Program-made: the position numbers and the translations under genes
NCBI GenBank assembly: GCA_016873895.1
Contig: VGVV01000012.1
Coordinates: forward strand, 1 to 56,510
DNA length: 56,510 bases
Direction of reading: 5' to 3'
From: Ignavibacteria bacterium
GTDB lineage: Bacteria > Bacteroidota > Ignavibacteria > Kapaibacteriales > Kapaibacteriaceae
The notes under the pieces: model-generated
Databases searched by the model: none
What the model was told of the DNA's origin: nothing
The model's input: the letters and a program-made list of their open reading frames with translations, nothing else
Part shown: positions 51,363 through 56,510 of the stretch, piece by piece
How positions within the stretch are numbered: position 1 is the first letter of the stretch
How the letters are laid out: every line of letters starts with the position of its first letter

Positions 51363-52214
51363 ATGTCAGTACAGCATATAACGGTTATCGGTGGCGGAAC
51401 AATGGGCAATGGAATCGCCCATGTTACCGCTCAAAGTGGTTACACGGTTACACTTGTAGACGTAACCGATACCGCAGTTGAGCGCGCCTTGAAGACTATT
51501 ACGTCTAACGTTGAGCGTCAGGTGAAGAAAGAAGTGATAACTGCCGACGCTATGACAGCAATACTTGCTCGCATTGGCACATCAACTAATCTCGAAGAAG
51601 GTGCATCGCAGGCAGACCTGGTTATCGAAGCTGCGAGTGAGCGCATGGAGATTAAACAGCAGATCTTCGCAACGCTCGATCGCGTATGTAAGCCAGATAC
51701 AATTCTTGCTTCGAACACATCATCTATCTCGATCACTGAGCTGGCAGGGGGCACGAAGCGCGCAGACAAGTTCATTGGTATGCACTTCTTCAACCCGGTT
51801 CCAGTGATGAAGCTGTGCGAGATTATTCGCGGTCTCGCTACTAGTGATGAAACGTATGCGCTGATTAAAGATCTTGCAGAAAAGATGGGCAAGGTTCCAG
51901 TGGAAGTGCAGGACTACCCTGGCTTTATCTCAAATCGCATTCTCATGCCGATGATCAACGAAGCTGTGTACTGTGTGATGGAGGGAATCGCTTCTGTAGA
52001 AGACATCGACACGGTGATGAAACTTGGTATGGCGCATCCTATGGGCCCGCTAACACTGGCGGATTTTATTGGACTTGATGTGTGTCTGTCCATTATGGAA
52101 GTGCTCCACAATGGCCTTGGAGATTCGAAGTATCGTCCGTGTCCGCTGTTGCGCAAAATGGTTGCTGCCGGGCACCTCGGACGCAAGTCAGGCAAGGGCT
52201 TCTACAACTACTAA
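51363..52214 (+). CDS. 3-hydroxybutyryl-CoA dehydrogenase
   Basis: A 283-residue NAD-dependent 3-hydroxyacyl-CoA dehydrogenase. The Rossmann loop is [19 protein letters not shown], with [20 protein letters not shown], the catalytic His in [18 protein letters not shown], Glu in the same segment, and [18 protein letters not shown]. The C-terminal domain ([20 protein letters not shown]) is complete, ending in KSGKGFYNY. It acts in butanoate or fatty-acid metabolism together with the acyl-CoA dehydrogenase at 38.3 kb. AAGGA supports the start. Confidence 0.95.
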   Translation: MSVQHITVIGGGTMGNGIAHVTAQSGYTVTLVDVTDTAVERALKTITSNVERQVKKEVITADAMTAILARIGTSTNLEEGASQADLVIEAASERMEIKQQIFATLDRVCKPDTILASNTSSISITELAGGTKRADKFIGMHFFNPVPVMKLCEIIRGLATSDETYALIKDLAEKMGKVPVEVQDYPGFISNRILMPMINEAVYCVMEGIASVEDIDTVMKLGMAHPMGPLTLADFIGLDVCLSIMEVLHNGLGDSKYRPCPLLRKMVAAGHLGRKSGKGFYNY

Positions 52215-52226
52215 GCTTGTCCTGTG

Positions 52227-52694
52227 ATGTTTGCAACTCCAAGCGACGAAGAACTCGCGCGATTCCATCGGTACTTTGCCGTTGAAAGCAACAACCATGC
52301 ATGGCTCGCCAGTATAGCGCCCGCAGAGGAGCGTGATCCGCTAGAGATACTGCAGCATGCTCATATAGCAGCATATCATTGGTCCAAGGTTGGTACAGAT
52401 ATCAATGAGTTTCGAGCAAACATTTTACTTGCTCATGCTCATGCAATGTGTGGGCACGGTCAAACTGCCCTTGTTTACGTGGAGCGGTATCGTGATTACC
52501 TAAGCAGACATGATGTAGCTGGATGGGAGCATGGATTTTCCGTCATGATACACGCACAGGTTGCCTATGTGTTGGGCGACCATGCTCAACATGTTGCTCT
52601 CTACGATCAGGCAAAAGCCCTCGTGGAGTCGACTGAAGATGCTGGCGACAAAGAGGTTCTCATGATGACCTTTGTGAACATTCCAGCCCCCTGA
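52227..52694 (+). CDS. Conserved-looking helical protein, function unknown
   Basis: A 155-residue soluble protein without signal peptide. It is rich in His, Ala and Tyr and predicted helical; EILQHAHIAAYHWSKVG, NILLAHAHAMCGHGQTALVY, VERYRDYLSRH and AQVAYVLGDHAQHVALYDQA resemble TPR-like helix pairs. I do not recognise a family. It begins 12 bp after the hbd stop, with no strong Shine-Dalgarno; GTG at 52224 is an alternative start. It ends 5 bp before the convergent MFS gene. Confidence 0.65.
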   Translation: MFATPSDEELARFHRYFAVESNNHAWLASIAPAEERDPLEILQHAHIAAYHWSKVGTDINEFRANILLAHAHAMCGHGQTALVYVERYRDYLSRHDVAGWEHGFSVMIHAQVAYVLGDHAQHVALYDQAKALVESTEDAGDKEVLMMTFVNIPAP

Positions 52695-52699
52695 CGAAT

Positions 52700-53992
52700 T
52701 CACTTTTTCTTGCCAAACTCGGGGTCTACTCGTACCATGCGTGCGAGGAAAAACGAAGGGATTGTAGCGATCAATACCCAGATGAAAAAGTTGGTGTATC
52801 CTATCTGTGATTGAATCCAACCGCTTGCCATTCCAGGAAGCATCATACCAAGCGCCATGAGTCCGGTGGAGAGTGCATAATGCGCAGTTGACTGTGTGCC
52901 ACGAGCTACGTAGATCATGTACATTAGGTAGGATGCAAACCCGAAACCGTAACCAAACTGCTCTAGCGCAGTGGCAGTGGTTACGATAATCATGTCTGTT
53001 GGTTGGTAAACAGAAAGCAGAACAAATACGGCATCGGGCACATGCATGATCAGAGCCATTGGCCAGATCCAACTGCGCAGCCCATTGCGTGCGATGGCGA
53101 TTCCGCCGAGAATTCCACCCAGTGCTAGAGCTATGATTCCGATGGTGCCATATGCAAGCCCAACTTGTTCGGTGGTCATCCCAAGACCACCTTTCGCAGG
53201 GTTGTCTAGCATAAAGGGCGAAATCATCTTAACGAGCTGGGCCTCTCCTAGCCTGTAGAGCAGTAAAAAAGCTAGTGTGATTCCAATGTTATCTCTACGG
53301 AAAAAATCAGCAAACGTCTTGAGAAAACTCTGAAGAGTGTCTGTTGATGATACACCTGTTGCTCTATCGGATGAGACACTTGGAAGTGCTGTGTTGTGGT
53401 AGATGGCGAACACAAGAAACAGAATACCCACGATGCCGATTGTTATAGACCATGCAGCAGAAATGCTGCCGCCCAGCCCAAGAATTGATGTTACCTCGAG
53501 GTTTCCGGCAAGCATAACAAGCAGTCCTTGTCCGGCTACCATGGAGATGCGATAGAACAAACTTCGAATACCGACGAAGGTTGCCTGCTTGTTATCGTCG
53601 AGCGCCAGAATATAGAATCCATCTGCTGCTATGTCGTGCGTTGCACTGCTAAATGCCAGCAGCCAAAAGATTGCCAGTGAGTACTGAAAAAAATCGGGTC
53701 CGGGGATTGTGAGTGCAACACCAGCAAGAGCAGCTCCAATCATGAACTGCATGGTCACAATCCAGTACCGCTTTGTTCGAAACAGATCTACTAGCGGACT
53801 CCAGAGTGGTTTGATAACCCATGGGAGGTACAGCCATGAGGTGTAGAAGGCAATCTGGTCGTTTGGGATACCGAGCCGTTTATACATGATCACAGAAACT
53901 GTCATTACGATAACGTATGGAAGGCCTTCTGCCAGGTATAGCGAAGGAACCCACGCCCAAGGCGAGATGCTTCGTGTATCTTGTTGTGTCAT
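52700..53992 (-). CDS. AmpG-like MFS permease
   Basis: A 430-residue membrane protein with about 12 transmembrane segments. WVPSLYLAEGLPYVIVMTVS, YTSWLYLPWVIKPLWSPLVD and FSSATHDIAADGFYILAL are typical of AmpG, the muropeptide (GlcNAc-anhydroMurNAc peptide) importer used in cell-wall recycling, and of related acetyl-CoA-carrier-like MFS proteins. Substrate not certain. Start ATG 53992 is preceded by a G-run. It is last in a minus-strand operon after the DnaJ-like gene, 49 bp downstream. Confidence 0.8.
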   Translation of the reverse strand: MTQQDTRSISPWAWVPSLYLAEGLPYVIVMTVSVIMYKRLGIPNDQIAFYTSWLYLPWVIKPLWSPLVDLFRTKRYWIVTMQFMIGAALAGVALTIPGPDFFQYSLAIFWLLAFSSATHDIAADGFYILALDDNKQATFVGIRSLFYRISMVAGQGLLVMLAGNLEVTSILGLGGSISAAWSITIGIVGILFLVFAIYHNTALPSVSSDRATGVSSTDTLQSFLKTFADFFRRDNIGITLAFLLLYRLGEAQLVKMISPFMLDNPAKGGLGMTTEQVGLAYGTIGIIALALGGILGGIAIARNGLRSWIWPMALIMHVPDAVFVLLSVYQPTDMIIVTTATALEQFGYGFGFASYLMYMIYVARGTQSTAHYALSTGLMALGMMLPGMASGWIQSQIGYTNFFIWVLIATIPSFFLARMVRVDPEFGKKK

Positions 53993-54041
53993 GCTACGTC
54001 CCCCCGTGTGTCTGTACAAGGCAACGATACGAAGAGTAGGC

Positions 54042-54899
54042 TTACAATCCAGCTTCTCGCAACGACTCAACGATCGAACGTTGTTCATCGGTTAACGACG
54101 TCGGGACAGCTACATGGACCTCCACAAACAAGTCGCCACGCATAATATCCATGCCATACACTGGCATGCCTTGGCCTCGAAGTCTCAGCACTTTGCCTGT
54201 TGGAGAGCCAGCAGGAATTGAAACAGTAAGGGTACCGCCTAGTGTGCGAACCTCGATCTTTCCTCCGAGTAGTGATGTCGTGAGAGGGACCAGCTCACGT
54301 ACATGCAGATCGTTACCATCTCGTTTATAGCGAGGATGGTCCTGAATTGTTACTTCGATTTCTCCGTCAGGAATCCGTAGGCGTTGTTTTGCTGCTATTC
54401 CGGGCTTGAACGTTATATCAACTTTTTTATCATTGATCGTAAACCGCTTTGCAATTCCGGAGTATGCTTCTTCAAGAGTGAGGCTGATCTGATAAACGGG
54501 TTTGGGAGTTGGGCGAGATTGAGGGCGCCGAGCTTGCCCCCTACCAGAAGCTGTACGTTGACCAAACAATTCAGATAGTAGATCTCCGAACGAGGTGCCA
54601 GAAAACATCCCCTCGGCATCATCCATGCTGAATGGCTGTCCGTAGCCGTTGGGCCGTTGTCCGGTGCGTTGGTACTGAGTGTATTGCGATGATAGCTGGT
54701 CGTACTTGGCTCGTTTTTCGGGATCAGATAGAACGTCGTATGCCTCCGATACACGCTTGAAGCGTTCTTCGGCTGCTGGGTTATTGGGATTTGTATCTGG
54801 ATGAAACTCGCGTGCAAGCTTCCTGAACGACTTTTTAATCTCGTCGGCGGAAGCTGATTTCGGAACACCAAGTTCCTTGTAATAGTCATTGAAATTCAT
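54042..54899 (-). CDS. DnaJ/CbpA-like co-chaperone
   Basis: A 285-residue J-domain protein of the CbpA type. The J domain is at residues 5-70 ([23 protein letters not shown] at about 33-35 in [10 protein letters not shown]), a Gly/Phe/Ser linker includes [16 protein letters not shown], and two DnaJ C-terminal substrate-binding domains follow ([19 protein letters not shown], then [13 protein letters not shown]). The zinc-finger region of true DnaJ is absent. It stimulates DnaK ATPase and delivers clients. Lies between radC and the AmpG-like gene. Confidence 0.93.
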   Translation of the reverse strand: MNFNDYYKELGVPKSASADEIKKSFRKLAREFHPDTNPNNPAAEERFKRVSEAYDVLSDPEKRAKYDQLSSQYTQYQRTGQRPNGYGQPFSMDDAEGMFSGTSFGDLLSELFGQRTASGRGQARRPQSRPTPKPVYQISLTLEEAYSGIAKRFTINDKKVDITFKPGIAAKQRLRIPDGEIEVTIQDHPRYKRDGNDLHVRELVPLTTSLLGGKIEVRTLGGTLTVSIPAGSPTGKVLRLRGQGMPVYGMDIMRGDLFVEVHVAVPTSLTDEQRSIVESLREAGL

Positions 54900-54944
54900 A
54901 GTGCAATCTATAGACGAATCGTCGTATGAAATTGTGCAGGGGGC

Positions 54945-55616
54945 TTACATGAGTCCACGCTCAACGAAGGAGGTATACGTATTGCCTGCTATGATCAAAT
55001 GATCCAGTACCCGTATGTCTACGATACGGCCTGCCTCGACGAGTTGATTCGTAATCTCAATGTCTTCGCGGGAGGGTTCGGTATTGCCCGACGGATGATT
55101 ATGTGCAACGATAATCGAGGCTGCACACTCGGCGATGGCCAGACGAAAAACTTCTCTTGGATGTATCAGGACTGCATTCAGCGAACCATCGCTAACGCAT
55201 ACATCGCGCAGTACCTGGTTTGCTGAATTCAACAGCACCACACGAAATGATTCTGTTCGTAAGTGCCGCATGCGCGGCACGAGTAACTGGGCCAGAATCG
55301 CAGGAGTTGTTACCGTCACGCGCTCACTAAAGGGCTCGGCTTGAATGCGACGCGCCAATTCAAATGCTGCGCACAGTGTTGTTGCTTTTGCGGTACCCAT
55401 TCCATGAATGGACATCAACTCAACAACATCGCGGCTTGCCAGATCAGCGAGTGATGTAAAACGTTGGAGTATATCGTGTGCGATGTGCGATGCACTATGG
55501 CGTTGTGTGCCAGAGCTTATCAAAAGAGTTAACAGCTCGTGTGTACTGAGTGCAGAAACACCAACTTGGAACAAGCGCTCGCGTGGCCGATCTGTGCACA
55601 ATGGGGTTGTAGCCAC
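54945..55616 (-). CDS. radC: RadC-family JAB domain protein
   Basis: A 223-residue RadC (YicR/DUF2466) protein. An N-terminal helix-hairpin-helix part contains RPRERLFQVGVSALSTHELL and MSIHGMGTAKATTL; the C-terminal JAB/MPN metal site is IIVAHNHPSGNTEPSREDIE (HxH...D). The biochemical role is uncertain despite the name. The start is ambiguous: GTG at 55616 follows AAGGGC and lies just after the cutA stop, while a TTG at 55649 would overlap cutA. I chose 55616. Confidence 0.88.
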   Translation of the reverse strand: MATTPLCTDRPRERLFQVGVSALSTHELLTLLISSGTQRHSASHIAHDILQRFTSLADLASRDVVELMSIHGMGTAKATTLCAAFELARRIQAEPFSERVTVTTPAILAQLLVPRMRHLRTESFRVVLLNSANQVLRDVCVSDGSLNAVLIHPREVFRLAIAECAASIIVAHNHPSGNTEPSREDIEITNQLVEAGRIVDIRVLDHLIIAGNTYTSFVERGLM

Positions 55617-55620
55617 GTAC

Positions 55621-55947
55621 TTACTGCCCTTGTCGGTTGTACGATGCAACCCATTCTATATACGCAGGCAAACCTGCTACCACCGGCAGTACAATGATTT
55701 CGGGAACGTCATATGGATGCATCTGTTCGATAGTGCGTAGTACGGAATCCGTCTGTTCGCTGGGCAGCTTGATCAGCGCCTGCACCTCTGCGGTTTCATG
55801 CAGCGCCCCTTGCCATAGGTACAAGGAGGTGCAACCTGGGATGATCGAACCGCACGCTATAGATTGATCTTCGACGAGCTGGCGAATGATCGTTCTAGCG
55901 CATTCATGTGATGGGGCCGAGAAGAGAACAACCGACATCTTTTGCAT
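55621..55947 (-). CDS. cutA: CutA divalent-cation tolerance protein
   Basis: A 108-residue CutA1. It forms a trimeric PII-like fold; ACGSIIPGCTSLYLWQG and EVQALIKL, and MHPYDVPEIIVLPVVAGLPA, the conserved C-terminal segment (HPYDVPE), are present. Linked to divalent metal tolerance, mechanism unclear. First gene of the cutA-radC-dnaJ-ampG-like operon. ATG at 55947 or 55938. Confidence 0.92.
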   Translation of the reverse strand: MQKMSVVLFSAPSHECARTIIRQLVEDQSIACGSIIPGCTSLYLWQGALHETAEVQALIKLPSEQTDSVLRTIEQMHPYDVPEIIVLPVVAGLPAYIEWVASYNRQGQ

Positions 55948-55979
55948 TTTTGTACCAAACAGTATAATGGATAAGCGTT

Positions 55980-56276
55980 ATGATCGACATCTTGATTTAT
56001 CACCTGCACGTAGTAGGGGTACTGTATGCCTTCACACTGCGTTGGCAGAAGGAAGGTGTCAAGAGCGGGGTGTTGGCAGTTGCAACTTGCGTATTGGTCA
56101 TGATATTTCTTTGGGCCATCACGGGTACGATTGCGCGTGCCTTGATTCCTAACTCGCAACCTGGAGCGCTTTTCACGGCGGACACCCTGTCGTTGCTTCT
56201 TTTGCTCATTCCGGAGTACTTCTTCTTTCGTGCTTTCTTTCTTCGTTCCCACACGACAGCCGAACGTGACGCATAG
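55980..56276 (+). CDS. Small membrane protein, function unknown
   Basis: A 98-residue protein with about three hydrophobic helices (IYHLHVVGVLYAFTL, GVLAVATCVLVMIFLWAITG, TLSLLLLLIPEYFFFRAFFL) and a charged C terminus. I do not recognise the family. GGATAAG about five bases before the ATG supports the start. It is divergent from cutA, with 32 bp between. The open frame on the other strand is a mirror of it and was rejected. Confidence 0.6.
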   Translation: MIDILIYHLHVVGVLYAFTLRWQKEGVKSGVLAVATCVLVMIFLWAITGTIARALIPNSQPGALFTADTLSLLLLLIPEYFFFRAFFLRSHTTAERDA

Positions 56277-56510
56277 GTGAAACAATTTTTCACCCCCGTT
56301 TGGATAATACACACCAACTTCCGTAAGTTTCAAGTTCTCGTCGCGGAGATCGTGGCAGGGGAAACGTGCGGCCCAGTGCCGTGGGTGTTCTTTGACAACA
56401 GGAAGCAAGAAGAAACATGCAAACGAGAGGGTAGGTTTTTTAAGAGATCTACTCCGTCAATCGAAAAGTAAACGACGCAATCGGTAATGAAACAGCATCA
56501 AAAGCTTCTA
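56277..56510. other. Right edge, no gene recognised
   Basis: The last 234 bases contain no convincing gene start, terminator or repeat. A short plus frame (56277-56471) has no coding character. Confidence 0.4.

Noticed and set aside
55857..56408. 183-residue minus-strand open frame at the right edge
   Set aside because: It overlaps the cutA start and mirrors the small membrane protein; its sequence is rich in Arg/Lys/Gln without any domain.

Overview
The window is ordinary chromosomal DNA, densely coding, with near-balanced base composition by eye. It comes from a Gram-negative, didermic bacterium of the Bacteroidota/Chlorobiota (FCB) group, perhaps a Kapaibacteria- or Ignavibacteria-like lineage. 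The evidence is type IX-secretion-style C-terminal domains, Omp28, DUF6029, Big_5 lipoproteins, DUF2723, TlpA, a PD40-OmpA protein, frequent start codons without a Shine-Dalgarno, and several TAnnTTTG-like -7 promoter elements. The phylum is an inference. I see no rRNA, tRNA, CRISPR array, phage or insertion sequence.

Layout. 0.4-5.5 kb: a Rieske lipoprotein, a small outer-membrane protein and a divergent cystatin-like lipoprotein, then a coupled MFS / transglutaminase-like / DUF2279 operon on the minus strand. 5.5-11 kb: a translationally coupled plus-strand operon with a lipid kinase, a GNAT gene broken by one stop, a DUF3298 protein, a TonB receptor and a secreted beta-propeller. 11-16 kb: a minus-strand cluster of acyltransferase, YHYH protein, MbnP and MbnH. 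Both the YHYH and MbnP genes carry a single early in-frame UAG. 16-24.6 kb: phosphoribosyltransferase, TPR protein, RfbC/PdxB/Big_5 operon, YihY, exonuclease and a DUF2723 glycosyltransferase. 24.6-31 kb: a TlpA-DUF6029-Omp28 operon divergent from a secreted T9SS-type protein, then Wzi-like and SPOR proteins. 31-34 kb: MurG and three coupled genes. 34-47 kb: housekeeping genes (Mdh, L27/L21, acyl-CoA dehydrogenase, M16 peptidase, pyruvate kinase, YmdB, cobalamin adenosyltransferase, RsmB). 47-56.5 kb: a PD40-OmpA protein, Lgt, 3-hydroxybutyryl-CoA dehydrogenase, and a CutA-RadC-DnaJ-AmpG-like operon.

Three things stand out. First, the YHYH-MbnP-MbnH cluster has UAG codons at parallel positions, shortly after both signal peptides, followed by long open frames. 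Second, five short arrays of 7-bp tandem repeats, each with a different heptamer, all touch the stop codon of a neighbouring gene; one also encodes the hydrophobic core of a signal peptide. Third, a roughly 90-105 bp dispersed intergenic element occurs twice in opposite orientations.

Many starts were moved downstream of the longest open frame because signal peptides, Shine-Dalgarno sequences or neighbour overlaps support the shorter form. All family assignments are from reading the translated sequence; no database search was possible.
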